Shown piece after piece: positions 29,385 to 39,151 of a stretch of 64,000 nt of DNA. The notes under the pieces were generated by a model. The model did no database searches. It was given only the letters and a program-made list of their open reading frames with translations, and was not told the DNA's origin. The stretch is from Euzebya pacifica (GTDB lineage Bacteria; Actinomycetota; Nitriliruptoria; Euzebyales; Euzebyaceae). The stretch is taken from positions 4,655,910 through 4,719,909 of the forward strand of contig NZ_CP031165.1 in NCBI RefSeq assembly GCF_003344865.1. Reading direction: 5' to 3'. How positions within the stretch are numbered: the stretch's first letter is position 1; each line of letters opens with the position of its first letter. Position numbers and translations under genes: made by a program.

Positions 29385-30374
29385 ATGGCCAAGCACAAGT
29401 GCGTCATCCCCGACCCGCCAGCGGACACCACCCGCTGGATGGGTACCTACGGCGACATGGTGACCCTCCTGATGGCGTTCTTCGTCATGCTGTTCGCCGT
29501 CTCGGAGACCAACAACGAGAAGTTCATCGCGTTCGTGGCCGGCCTCGCAGGCCCGTTCGACAACCCGGCCCTCGAGCTCGGGATCGTCGACGGCGCGGCG
29601 CTGCCCGAGACCAGCGTGAGCCCCATCTCGCTGGTCGCGCCACAGCCCGGCTACCGCGACGAGTTCAGCCAGCAGACCCTCGACGAGGTGTCGGCGCAGG
29701 AAGCGGCGCGTGAACAGCTCGCCGAGGTCGAGACCGCCCTGGAGGAGGTCCTGGAGGTCACCGACGTGCCGATCACGGCCGAGATCCGCGCCGACGCGCG
29801 TGGGCTGGTGGTCAGCATCTCCACCGATCACGTCCTGTTCGAGGTGGGTGCGGCGGAGATCTCCGCGGCCGGTCGACAGCTGATCGCCGAGATCGCCCCG
29901 GTGCTGGTCGGAGCCCCCAACAGCGTGGTGATCGAGGGCCACACCGACGACACGCCGCTGTCCGCCGGCGGGGACACCAACTGGAACCTGTCCACCGACC
30001 GTGCCGTCGCGGTCCTGGAGCTGCTCGGGACCGAGCACGGCATGCCGTGGGATCGCGTCTCGGCCTCCGGCTACGGCGAGCACCGTCCGCTGGTGCCCAA
30101 CACCTCACCGGCGAACCGGGCCGTCAACCGACGCGTGGAGATCCTGGTCGTGGGCCTCGACATCGCCGACAACGGTGCACCGCCCCCGCCCGCCGACGCG
30201 GTGACGAGCGAGGCATCGACCACCACACCCCCCGTGGAGGTCGTGACTGGCGTGGTGGAGGACCCCATCGGTGACCCGGTCGCCGACGCCACCGTGTCCG
30301 GCGATCCCGTCGCGCAGGCGGCGGTGGGGGCCGTGGCCGGCGGTCCGACGCTGGCGGCGATCCTCGGCCAGTAG
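29385..30374 (+). CDS. motB: Flagellar motor protein MotB
   Basis: 329 aa. The single N-terminal helix carries the essential proton-carrying aspartate, Asp24 in TYGDMVTLLMAFFVMLFAVS. A plug/linker region follows, then an OmpA-like peptidoglycan-binding domain with VVIEGHTDDTPLS, LSTDRAVAVLELL and NRRVEILV (~180-265). The C-terminal ~65 residues are a low-complexity Ala/Thr/Val/Pro extension absent from E. coli MotB. The start has GGAG eight bases upstream. It is in an operon with motA and probably with the S4-domain gene 20 bp downstream. Confidence 0.93.
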   Translation: MAKHKCVIPDPPADTTRWMGTYGDMVTLLMAFFVMLFAVSETNNEKFIAFVAGLAGPFDNPALELGIVDGAALPETSVSPISLVAPQPGYRDEFSQQTLDEVSAQEAAREQLAEVETALEEVLEVTDVPITAEIRADARGLVVSISTDHVLFEVGAAEISAAGRQLIAEIAPVLVGAPNSVVIEGHTDDTPLSAGGDTNWNLSTDRAVAVLELLGTEHGMPWDRVSASGYGEHRPLVPNTSPANRAVNRRVEILVVGLDIADNGAPPPPADAVTSEASTTTPPVEVVTGVVEDPIGDPVADATVSGDPVAQAAVGAVAGGPTLAAILGQ

Positions 30375-30394
30375 CGGGTAGCGTGGGCCCGACC

Positions 30395-30763
30395 ATGGAG
30401 TCCACGCGAGCGGACCGGTGGCTGTGGGCCATCCGGCTGTACAAGACCAGGGCCGCGGCTGCGGACGCCTGCAAGGCAGGCCACGTCAGCATCAACGGCA
30501 AGAAGGCCAAGCCGGCCGCACAGGTCCGGGTCGGGGACCGGCTCGAGGCCCGGGTCAACCAGCGCCAGCGGATCGTGGAGGTCCTGCGTGTGATCGAGTC
30601 ACGCGTCGGGGCCCCGATCGCTGTGGAGTGCTACGCCGACCACTCTCCCCCGCCCGACCCCCGCCCGTCCGCTGCGGCGCTGGCGGGCTCCCGCGACCGC
30701 GGTGCCGGACGTCCCACGAAGAAGGATCGCCGCGAGATGGAGCGCCTCCGCCGCCTGCGCTGA
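30395..30763 (+). CDS. S4-domain RNA-binding protein (Hsp15/HslR-like)
   Basis: 122 aa. An S4 domain occupies residues ~5-65 (RADRWLWAIRLYKTRAAA, then AGHVSINGKKAKPAAQVRVGDRLEA). The tail is basic (GRPTKKDRREMERLRRLR). This is the layout of Hsp15, which binds stalled 50S subunits carrying peptidyl-tRNA. The ATG at 30395 is used; a GTG at 30383 would add four residues. It follows motB closely and its stop abuts that of the convergent sigma-factor gene. Confidence 0.82.
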   Translation: MESTRADRWLWAIRLYKTRAAAADACKAGHVSINGKKAKPAAQVRVGDRLEARVNQRQRIVEVLRVIESRVGAPIAVECYADHSPPPDPRPSAAALAGSRDRGAGRPTKKDRREMERLRRLR

Positions 30764-31984
30764 CTACAGGTCGGCGAGGCGGTCGTCGAGGTGGCGCTGC
30801 TCGACGACGTTGTTGGTCAGGGCGCGGGCGCGGGTGAGGGCCTCCCGGGCGTCATCGGTCCGACCCAGGCGTTCCAGGAAGTCCGCACGGGCGGCATGGA
30901 CCAGGTGGTAGTCGTCCAGGCCGTCGATCCGGTCGATCGCGGTCAGGCCGGCCTCGGGCCCCTCGGCCATGCCGACGGCCACGGCGTGGTTGAGGGCCAC
31001 CACCGGAGAGGGATCGCCGACGGCCAACGAGGCGTACAACCCGGCGATCTGCGTCCAGTCGGTGTCGTTCCACGTACGAGCCTCGGCGTGGACGGCCTGG
31101 ATGGCAGCCTGGACCTGGTAGGGCCCCGGACGGCCGCGGCGCAGCGCCCGTTCGACCAGCGCGCAGCCCTCCTCGATCATCTCGCGGTCCCAGCGCGTCC
31201 GGTCCTGTTCCCCCAGCCTGACCAGTCGGCGACCACGCGCCCGGCTGTGGCGCCGGCTGTCGATCAGCACCATCAGCGCGAGCAAGCCGGTCACCTCGGG
31301 CTCGTTGGGCATCAACCGGTGCAGCAGGCGGCCCAGGCGGATGGCCTCGCCCGAGAGCTCGGCGTCCAGCAGGACGTCGCCCTCCCCCCGGAGGTAGCCC
31401 TCGTTGAAGATCAGGTACACGCACGACAGCACGGCGTCCAGGCGCTCGGCCAGCAGGTGGTCCGGCGGGACCCGGAACGGGATGGCGGCAACCCGGATCT
31501 TCTTCTTCGCCCGCGTGATGCGGGCCGCCATGGTCGATTCCTGCACCAGGAAGGCGCGGGCGATCTGCGGCGTCGTCAGGCCCGCGACGAGGCGGAGGGT
31601 CAGCGCCACCTGGGCGTCCTGGCCGATCGCCGGGTGGCAGCACGTGAACATCAGCCGCAGCCGGTCGTCGACGATCGTGTCGGCGAACGGGTTGTCGTCG
31701 GCCCCGGCCTGCCGGCGGTCCAGCTCGAGCGCCATCTCCAGGGTCTTGGCCTCCAGCCGGCCGGCCCGTCGCAGCTTGTCGATCGCCCGGTTCCGGGCGG
31801 TCGTCAGGATCCAGCCACCCGGATTCTCCGGCGGGTCGTCGGCCCACTTCTGGAGAGCCTGCGCGTAGGCCTCCTGCACCGCCTCCTCGGCGAGGGTGAA
31901 GTCACCGAAGGCCCGGACCAGGGAGCCCACCGCGCGACCCTGGTCGTTCCGGAACGCCTGTTCGACCAGGGTGCGGGGGTCCAC
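30764..31984 (-). CDS. ECF42-type RNA polymerase sigma factor
   Basis: 406 aa, much longer than ordinary ECF sigma factors (~190 aa). Sigma2 (TLAEEAVQEAYAQALQKW and PGGWILTTARNRAIDKLRR) and sigma4 (LRLVAGLTTPQIARAFLVQE) lie in the first ~185 residues. The remaining ~220 form a helical, TPR-like domain (YLIFNEGYLRGEGDVLLDAELSGE onward; DDYHLVHAARADFLERLGR) diagnostic of the ECF42 group. That group is found next to DGPF/YCII proteins, exactly as here: two such genes precede it with 8 and 6 bp gaps. No anti-sigma gene is present; the C-terminal domain is thought to regulate activity. The GTG start is at 31984. Confidence 0.88.
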   Translation of the reverse strand: MDPRTLVEQAFRNDQGRAVGSLVRAFGDFTLAEEAVQEAYAQALQKWADDPPENPGGWILTTARNRAIDKLRRAGRLEAKTLEMALELDRRQAGADDNPFADTIVDDRLRLMFTCCHPAIGQDAQVALTLRLVAGLTTPQIARAFLVQESTMAARITRAKKKIRVAAIPFRVPPDHLLAERLDAVLSCVYLIFNEGYLRGEGDVLLDAELSGEAIRLGRLLHRLMPNEPEVTGLLALMVLIDSRRHSRARGRRLVRLGEQDRTRWDREMIEEGCALVERALRRGRPGPYQVQAAIQAVHAEARTWNDTDWTQIAGLYASLAVGDPSPVVALNHAVAVGMAEGPEAGLTAIDRIDGLDDYHLVHAARADFLERLGRTDDAREALTRARALTNNVVEQRHLDDRLADL

Positions 31985-31992
31985 AGGCGTGC

Positions 31993-32343
31993 TCAGTGGA
32001 ACGTGCGCAGGGGCCGGACCTCGACCGACCCGAGCCGCGCGTCGGGGATGCGCCGCGCCACGTCGAGCGCGGCGTCGAGGTCGGGGCAGTCCAGCAGGTA
32101 GTAGCCGGCCAGGTGCTCCTTGGTCTCGGCGAAGGGTCCGTCGGTCACGAGGACCTCACCGCCCCGGACCCGCACCGTGGTGGCGACGTCCGGGGCTGCC
32201 AGCGGGCTGGCGTCGACCAGGTAGCCGGTCGACTCGACATGGGCGTGGAGCACGTCGTAGTCGGCGTACAGCTGTCGCCGGCCCTCCTCCCCGAGGGAGT
32301 CCCACCTCTGCATGTCGGAGTGGATGAGGAGCATGTACTTCAC
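31993..32343 (-). CDS. YCII/DGPF-domain protein
   Basis: 116-aa small protein of the YCII superfamily with the name-giving motif TDGPFAETKEHLAGYYLLDC and the usual start KYMLLIHSD. DGPF proteins are steady companions of ECF42 sigma factors, but their biochemical role is unknown; a small-molecule-binding or enzymatic dimer is likely by fold. The GTG start follows the stop of the first DGPF gene by 6 bp, and the sigma gene follows 8 bp later. Confidence 0.85.
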   Translation of the reverse strand: MKYMLLIHSDMQRWDSLGEEGRRQLYADYDVLHAHVESTGYLVDASPLAAPDVATTVRVRGGEVLVTDGPFAETKEHLAGYYLLDCPDLDAALDVARRIPDARLGSVEVRPLRTFH

Positions 32344-32349
32344 CGGCGA

Positions 32350-32682
32350 CTATCCCTCGTCGAAGACCATGACCTGGCGCACCTCAGCGGTGGTGCTGGG
32401 CGGCAGCTTCTTGGCCCAGTCGATCGCCGCGGCCTCGTCCTCGACGTCGAGCACGTAGTAGCCACCGATGACCTCCTTGGTCTCGGCGAAGGGTCCGTCG
32501 GTCACTGTCCCCGTGGCCACGGCGACCGTCTTCGCGGTCTCGACCGGGAACAGGGCGTCGCCCGCCACGAACACGCCGGCGTCCTTGACGGCCTGGTCGT
32601 AGGCGAACCATGCGGGCATCTCCTCTGCGGCCTCGGCTTCGGTCTGGTCGGTGCCGCCTGCCAGCAAGAGCATGTACTTCAT
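32350..32682 (-). CDS. YCII/DGPF-domain protein (first of the pair)
   Basis: 110 aa, a paralogue of the next gene: KYMLLLAGG at the start, TDGPFAETKEVIGGYYVLDV in the middle and a polar tail ending FDEG. The ATG at 32682 has GGAG upstream; a longer reading adds 14 unlikely residues. It leads the three-gene unit DGPF-DGPF-ECF42. The 114-bp spacer to lysS should hold the promoter of this unit, which ECF42 factors often control themselves; no ECF-type promoter motif was firmly identified. Confidence 0.85.
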   Translation of the reverse strand: MKYMLLLAGGTDQTEAEAAEEMPAWFAYDQAVKDAGVFVAGDALFPVETAKTVAVATGTVTDGPFAETKEVIGGYYVLDVEDEAAAIDWAKKLPPSTTAEVRQVMVFDEG

Positions 32683-32796
32683 GGGGTGATCTCCAGGGTT
32701 CGGGGCCGGTCCGTTACCGGCCACTCACCACTCTGACGAACCCCGATGCTCGATATCGACACACCGCCCGAAAAAGAACTGCGAGGTTCCCGTCGC

Positions 32797-34359
<1,563 letters not shown>

Positions 34360-34448
34360 AGGCGCGAAGGGTAGGTCACCCTGCCCGCTTCGTGCACCCT
34401 GTGGACGACCGCAGCGGTCGTGGGGGCGACCTCGCTACTGTTCGGATC

Positions 34449-36041
34449 GTGAGTCAGCCCCCCAGCTTCGAGCCGTACCAGCCGACGTGGACCCAGCCGG
34501 CCGCCGAGCCGCCCCCGCCCACCGGGGCCAGCGGGCGCGGCAGGACGGCCGCCCTCGTGACGGCGGTGATCGTGCTGATCGTCGCCCTGGCCGCCGCTGG
34601 GACCGTCGCCGTGGTGCAGACCACCCGGCTGGAGACCGCCCGCGACCGTGCGACCGAGCTGGCCGACGAGGTGGCTGCCCGAGACGCCCGGATCGAGTCG
34701 CTGGAGTCCGGTGCCGCGGCAGCGCCCGACACCCCTGCGGACCCCCTCGAGGACCTGTTCGGCGCGGGCCCCGAGGAGCTCCTCGACGCCCTGGAGGGGT
34801 TGCTGGAGGACGGCGGCGTCCTCGACGGGGACGACCCGTTCGGCGGTGACCTCGAGGGATTGCTGCAGGGCCCGCAGGCCGACACCAGCGGCTGCCTCAC
34901 CGACCTGGAGGACATCGACGACATCACCGGCGACACCGTTGCCGAGCAGATCACCTCGTCGTTGGATGCGGTCGAGGCCATCCGGGGTGAGGAGTTCCCC
35001 GGCGTCCTCGACCCCGCCATCCTCACCAGCGAGGAGGTGCGCGACCGCATCGAAGAGGAGATCGACTCCGGCTACTCCGCCGAGGCCGCCGACATCGACC
35101 TGGCCATGCTGTCGGCGATCGGCGCCATCCCGCCGGGGACCGACCTGCGCGAGACACAGACCGAGCTCCTGGGCGATCAGGTCGCCGGCTTCTACGACCC
35201 CGACACCGAGGAGCTGGTGGTGCGCAGCGACGACGCCACCGACGAGCTCGACATCGCCGGCCTGCTGACGCTGGTCCACGAGCTCGAGCACGCCCTGGCC
35301 GACGCCGTCATCGGCCTGCCGGCGCTCGACGACAACCCCGGGGACGAGGACGGTGCGCTGGCGGAGCTGGCGATCGTCGAGGGCGATGCGGTGGCGCTGC
35401 AGACGATCGCCACAGCGGTCGCGGTGTCCCCCGGTGACCTGCTGGGCCTGCTGTCGGACCCGGACCTCCTGGCCGCCGGTGCGGGTCTGGACGAGGTCCC
35501 GCCCTACCTCGCCTCCTCCTTGACGTTCCCCTACGTCGCCGGACCGACGTTCGTCTGCAACGCCTACGCCGAGGGCGGCTGGGACGCCGTGGACGCGCTG
35601 CTGCAGGCCCCGCCCGCCACCACCGCCGAGGTCCTGTTCGGTGGGCCGGTCGATCCCGTCGACCCAGAGCCCCTGACAGGGCCGGAGGGCCACGAGCTGG
35701 TCGAGGAGCGCACCTTCGGGGCGGCCCAGCTCAGCTGGCTGTTCGCCGCCCCCGGGGGCGACATCAGTCAGGCCCTCGATGACCCCGTCGAGCAGGTCCG
35801 CGGCTGGCAGGGGGGCCGGATCTCCCTGTGGCGCCAGGCGGACACGACCGAGGCCGGCGGAGACGTCGTGGCGCTCTCCTTCGTCGACGGCGGCGGCCTG
35901 TGCGATGCGGTCACCGAATGGTGGCAGCGGACCGAACCGCGTCTCGGCGACCGGGTCGGGACGATCGTCTGCCGAGGGGACCAGGTGATGGTCGGCGTCG
36001 CCGACGACGAGGAAACGGCCATGGCCGCCCTGGGCGGGTGA
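34449..36041 (+). CDS. Membrane-anchored predicted zinc metalloprotease
   Basis: 530 aa. The protein has a cytoplasmic Pro-rich N-terminus, one membrane helix (~36-58) and a coiled-coil-like stretch. A very acidic extracytoplasmic region follows, with LLTLVHELEHALADAV: HELEH fits HExxH. Downstream, AELAIVEGDAVALQT offers a possible third ligand (Glu). Two cysteines (near FVCNAY and GTIVCRG) could form a disulfide. No close named family was recognised. The GTG start is placed just before the first ordered residues; its ribosome site is weak. It is convergent with coaX (12 bp). Confidence 0.65.
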   Translation: MSQPPSFEPYQPTWTQPAAEPPPPTGASGRGRTAALVTAVIVLIVALAAAGTVAVVQTTRLETARDRATELADEVAARDARIESLESGAAAAPDTPADPLEDLFGAGPEELLDALEGLLEDGGVLDGDDPFGGDLEGLLQGPQADTSGCLTDLEDIDDITGDTVAEQITSSLDAVEAIRGEEFPGVLDPAILTSEEVRDRIEEEIDSGYSAEAADIDLAMLSAIGAIPPGTDLRETQTELLGDQVAGFYDPDTEELVVRSDDATDELDIAGLLTLVHELEHALADAVIGLPALDDNPGDEDGALAELAIVEGDAVALQTIATAVAVSPGDLLGLLSDPDLLAAGAGLDEVPPYLASSLTFPYVAGPTFVCNAYAEGGWDAVDALLQAPPATTAEVLFGGPVDPVDPEPLTGPEGHELVEERTFGAAQLSWLFAAPGGDISQALDDPVEQVRGWQGGRISLWRQADTTEAGGDVVALSFVDGGGLCDAVTEWWQRTEPRLGDRVGTIVCRGDQVMVGVADDEETAMAALGG

Positions 36042-36053
36042 CGCGCCAGCGGG

Positions 36054-36821
36054 TCAGGTGTTGCGGTCCCAGATGATCCGCAGGCCCGAAAGGGTCAGCC
36101 ACGGTTCGTGGTGGCTGATGGTGTGGCACTCCTCGACGATCGCGGACGCCAGGCCACCTGTGGCGATGACCACGGGCTCCTCCTCCAGCGCCTCGGTCAG
36201 CTTCTCCACGATGCGGTCGACCTGACCGGCGAAGCCGTACACGGCGCCGGACTGCATCGCCTCCACCGTGTTGCGACCGATGGCCGAACGGGGACGGCGC
36301 AGCTCGAACTTTGGCAGCTGCGCCCCCCGCGAGGACAGCGCCTCCATCGACAGCATGACGCCGGGGGCGATGACCCCACCGATGAAGGTGCCGTCGGCGG
36401 TGTAGACGTCGAAGTTGGTCGACGTCCCGAAGTCCACGACGATGCCGGGGCCACCGAACTGGTCGTGGGCGGCGATGGCGTTGACCAGCCGGTCGGCGCC
36501 GACCTCGCGCGGGTTGTCCATGTTGATCGCGAACCCGGTCTTGGTGCCCGGCCGGACCACGACGGGGGCGAAGTGGAAGTACTTGCGCGTCATCTCCACC
36601 AGCCGCTCGGTCATGAGGGGCACGACGGAGGACAGGACCACGCCGTGCACGTTGCGCGAGAAGGACAGGTTCTGGAAGGCCATGAATCCCTGGAACAGCA
36701 GCGCCAGCTCGTCGGCCGTGCGCCGCGAGTCCGTGGCGATGCGCCAGTGCTCGACCAGCTCGGTGCCCTCGTAGACCCCGATGACGGTGTTGGAGTTGCC
36801 GACGTCGACGGCGAGCAGCAT
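36054..36821 (-). CDS. coaX: Type III pantothenate kinase
   Basis: 255 aa. Phosphorylates pantothenate in the first step of CoA synthesis and, unlike type I CoaA, is not feedback-inhibited by CoA and needs a monovalent cation. ASKHA-fold signatures are LLAVDVGNSNTVIGVYEG (phosphate 1), GADRLVNAIAAHDQF, GPGIVVDFGTSTNFDV and IATGGLASAIVEE. The ATG overlaps the nadC stop by one base (TGATG), so it is coupled to nadC. With panC and panD the operon supplies pantothenate and commits it to CoA. Confidence 0.95.
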   Translation of the reverse strand: MLLAVDVGNSNTVIGVYEGTELVEHWRIATDSRRTADELALLFQGFMAFQNLSFSRNVHGVVLSSVVPLMTERLVEMTRKYFHFAPVVVRPGTKTGFAINMDNPREVGADRLVNAIAAHDQFGGPGIVVDFGTSTNFDVYTADGTFIGGVIAPGVMLSMEALSSRGAQLPKFELRRPRSAIGRNTVEAMQSGAVYGFAGQVDRIVEKLTEALEEEPVVIATGGLASAIVEECHTISHHEPWLTLSGLRIIWDRNT

Positions 36822-37750
36822 CAGGCGTCCTCGTTGCCGGGGTGGCCCGGGTGGCCGGTGTCCCAAGCGATGTCGAGGCCGATGTCGAGCGCACCGGAGG
36901 AATGGGTCAGGCCGCCGACGGCGACGGCGTCCACGCCGGTGGCGGCGATGGCCGCCGCGGTCTCGATGGTGATGCCACCGGAGGCCTCGACGAACACCGG
37001 GCGTCCGGTCTCCTCCGCCAGCGCCCGGCAACGCCTGACCCCCTCCTCGGTGTCGGCCAGGGAGAAGTTGTCCAGCATGACCCGGGTGCCGCCGGAGGCC
37101 AGCACGATGTCGAGCTGCGCGAGGGAGTCCACCTCGATCTGCACCGGCAGGCCATCAGCGGCAGCCAGCGCTCCCGTGGCGGCGTTGCCCATGCCGCCGG
37201 CAGCCGCGACGTGGTTGTCCTTGACCAGCAGCTCGTCCACCAACGACATGCGGTGGTTGCGTCCGCCGCCGGCCAGGACGGCCTCCTTCTCGACCAGCCG
37301 CAGCCCCGGGAGGGTCTTGCGGGTGTCGCGCACCACACAGCCGGTCCCGGCCACCGCGTCGACCAGGGTGCGGGTCGCGGTGGCGATGCCCGACAGGTGG
37401 GTCAGCAGGTTCAGCGCGGTGCGCTCGCCCGCCAGCACGGCGCGGGCCGGCCCGGACACGACGGCGATGACCTCGCCGGGAACGGCACGGTCACCGTCGG
37501 CCACCCGCAGGTCGACCTCGACGGTCGGATCGACCTGGCCGTAGGTCTCGGTGATCGCCTCCAGCCCAGCGACGACACCGGGCTGGCGCGGGACGAACGA
37601 GGCGGTCACCCGCGCATCCGCCGGAACGGTTGCGCGGGCAGTCACGTCGTCATCGGGGGACCAGCCGGGACCGAGGTCCTCGGCGAGCGCGGTCGCCACC
37701 ACTTCGGAGAGCGGGACGAGCACGGGCTGGCGGGGGGCGACCTCGGTCAT
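36821..37750 (-). CDS. nadC: Nicotinate-nucleotide diphosphorylase (quinolinate phosphoribosyltransferase)
   Basis: 309 aa. Converts quinolinate and PRPP to nicotinate mononucleotide in de novo NAD synthesis. Signatures are ERTALNLLTHLSGIAT, RDTRKTLPGLRLVEKEAV, GGGRNHRMSL, LVKDNHV, and the later FVEASGGITIETA and GVDAVAVGGLTHS. nadA and nadB, its usual partners, are not in the window; here it is placed between panD and coaX. Spacing to panD is 12 bp and the stop overlaps the coaX start. Confidence 0.95.
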   Translation of the reverse strand: MTEVAPRQPVLVPLSEVVATALAEDLGPGWSPDDDVTARATVPADARVTASFVPRQPGVVAGLEAITETYGQVDPTVEVDLRVADGDRAVPGEVIAVVSGPARAVLAGERTALNLLTHLSGIATATRTLVDAVAGTGCVVRDTRKTLPGLRLVEKEAVLAGGGRNHRMSLVDELLVKDNHVAAAGGMGNAATGALAAADGLPVQIEVDSLAQLDIVLASGGTRVMLDNFSLADTEEGVRRCRALAEETGRPVFVEASGGITIETAAAIAATGVDAVAVGGLTHSSGALDIGLDIAWDTGHPGHPGNEDA

Positions 37751-37762
37751 GGCCGCCGGATG

Positions 37763-38176
37763 CTACGTCAGGTCCGACAGGCTCGCGAGATCAGCCATCG
37801 TGGAGTGGGCCGGCTCGTTGCCCAGCAGGTTCACGGGCTGGTTGAAGTCGTCGAGGATGACGACGGTGGGCTCGTGCTCGGCCTGCTCGGCACGGTCGTA
37901 CATGCCGTAGCTGATCACGATGATCTTGTCGCCGGGCTGGACCAGGCGAGCGGCCGCGCCGTTGAGGCACATGTCGCCGGAGCCGCGCTCGCCCTCGATG
38001 ACGTAGGTCTCCAGGCGGGCACCGTTGTTGTTGTTGACGATCTGGACGCGCTCGTTGGGCATCAGATCCGCCATGTCCATCAGGTCCGGATCGATCGTGA
38101 TCGAGCCGACGTAGTTCAGGTCGGCTCCGGTCACCGTCGCGCGGTGCAGCTTGGACTTCATCAGCGTGCGGAACAC
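37763..38176 (-). CDS. panD: Aspartate 1-decarboxylase proenzyme
   Basis: 137 aa. Makes beta-alanine from L-aspartate for pantothenate. It is a pyruvoyl enzyme: self-cleavage occurs between Gly24 and Ser25 in YVGSITIDP, and the numbering matches the canonical site when the GTG at 38176 is used ([18 protein letters not shown]). That GTG has AAAGG nine bases upstream. [20 protein letters not shown] and [11 protein letters not shown] complete the family pattern. It lies 120 bp downstream of panC, same strand. Confidence 0.95.
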   Translation of the reverse strand: MFRTLMKSKLHRATVTGADLNYVGSITIDPDLMDMADLMPNERVQIVNNNNGARLETYVIEGERGSGDMCLNGAAARLVQPGDKIIVISYGMYDRAEQAEHEPTVVILDDFNQPVNLLGNEPAHSTMADLASLSDLT

Positions 38177-38296
38177 AGCTCTTGCCTTTCGTCGTGCCAG
38201 GCCCGTCATCTGCGGGCTCCAACCGAGGTGGGAAGCTCTTCTGCGTGGTGTGCCGGTGTCGTCGCGTTCCGCTGGACCTCGACGCAGTCGCGTCGC

Positions 38297-39151
38297 TCAG
38301 ACGCGCAAGCGCATCGTGTCGATCAAGCGGGTCGTCCCGACCCAGGCGGCTACCACTGCCTGACAGTCTCCTGACCGGACGCCCTCGAGGGGTTCGAGGG
38401 TCTCGGGATCGATGATCTCCGCATAGTCCAGCTGGATTCCTTGGGCAGCAGTGAGTCTACCCAGAAGGGTGGAACGTCCCGAATCGACGTTTCCTTCCCA
38501 TCCATCGGCAAGTTCCCGGAGCGCCTGGGAGAGGGCGAGCGCGTCGCGGCGCTGTTCGCCCGACAGGTAGACGTTGCGACTCGACAGGGCCAGGCCGTCG
38601 GCCTCGCGCACGATCGGGCAGGTGACGACCTCGGTGCGCATGTCCAGGTCGAGGGCCATGCGGCGGAGGATGGCCTGCTGCTGGAAGTCCTTCTCCCCGA
38701 AGTAGGCGTGGTCGGCCCCGACGACGTTGAACAGCTTCGTGACGATCGTGGTGACCCCGTCGAAGTGGGTGGGTCGGGTCGCCGCCTCGAGCCCACCCGT
38801 CAGCCCCTCGACGTGGACCGTGGTCCGGCGGGTCTCCGGGGTGAAGGTCGACGGGGCCGGGCTGAAGACCAGGGCCACGCCCTCGGGTGCCAGCAGGTCG
38901 AGGTCGGCGTCCAGTGTCCGCGGATAGGCGTCGAGGTCCTCGCCCTCACCGAACTGCAGCGGGTTGACGAAGATGCTGACGACGACCACGTCGTCCGCCG
39001 CCGCAGCGGCACGGACCAGCGACAGGTGCCCCTCGTGGAGGGCACCCATCGTGGGCACGAAGCCGATGGTGCGGCCAGCACGCCGGTGGGCGTCCAGCAC
39101 CGTGCGCACCTCCTCCGGGGTCCGGACGAGGTGCGGGCGGTCGTGGCTCAC
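38297..39151 (-). CDS. panC: Pantothenate synthetase
   Basis: 284 aa. Joins pantoate and beta-alanine with ATP. Signatures are [16 protein letters not shown] (HxGH nucleotidyl-transfer motif), [27 protein letters not shown] and [10 protein letters not shown]. The GTG start overlaps the stop of the upstream LppM-like gene (GTGA). Its position in a panC-panD-coaX series follows the mycobacterial order Rv3602c-Rv3601c-Rv3600c, with nadC added. panB is not in the window. Confidence 0.95.
   Translation of the reverse strand: MSHDRPHLVRTPEEVRTVLDAHRRAGRTIGFVPTMGALHEGHLSLVRAAAAADDVVVVSIFVNPLQFGEGEDLDAYPRTLDADLDLLAPEGVALVFSPAPSTFTPETRRTTVHVEGLTGGLEAATRPTHFDGVTTIVTKLFNVVGADHAYFGEKDFQQQAILRRMALDLDMRTEVVTCPIVREADGLALSSRNVYLSGEQRRDALALSQALRELADGWEGNVDSGRSTLLGRLTAAQGIQLDYAEIIDPETLEPLEGVRSGDCQAVVAAWVGTTRLIDTMRLRV

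Noticed and set aside
28574-30374. ExbB/ExbD or TolQR instead of MotAB
   Set aside because: The second protein has an OmpA-like peptidoglycan-binding domain and the YGDM aspartate of MotB, and the first has the large MotA cytoplasmic loop.
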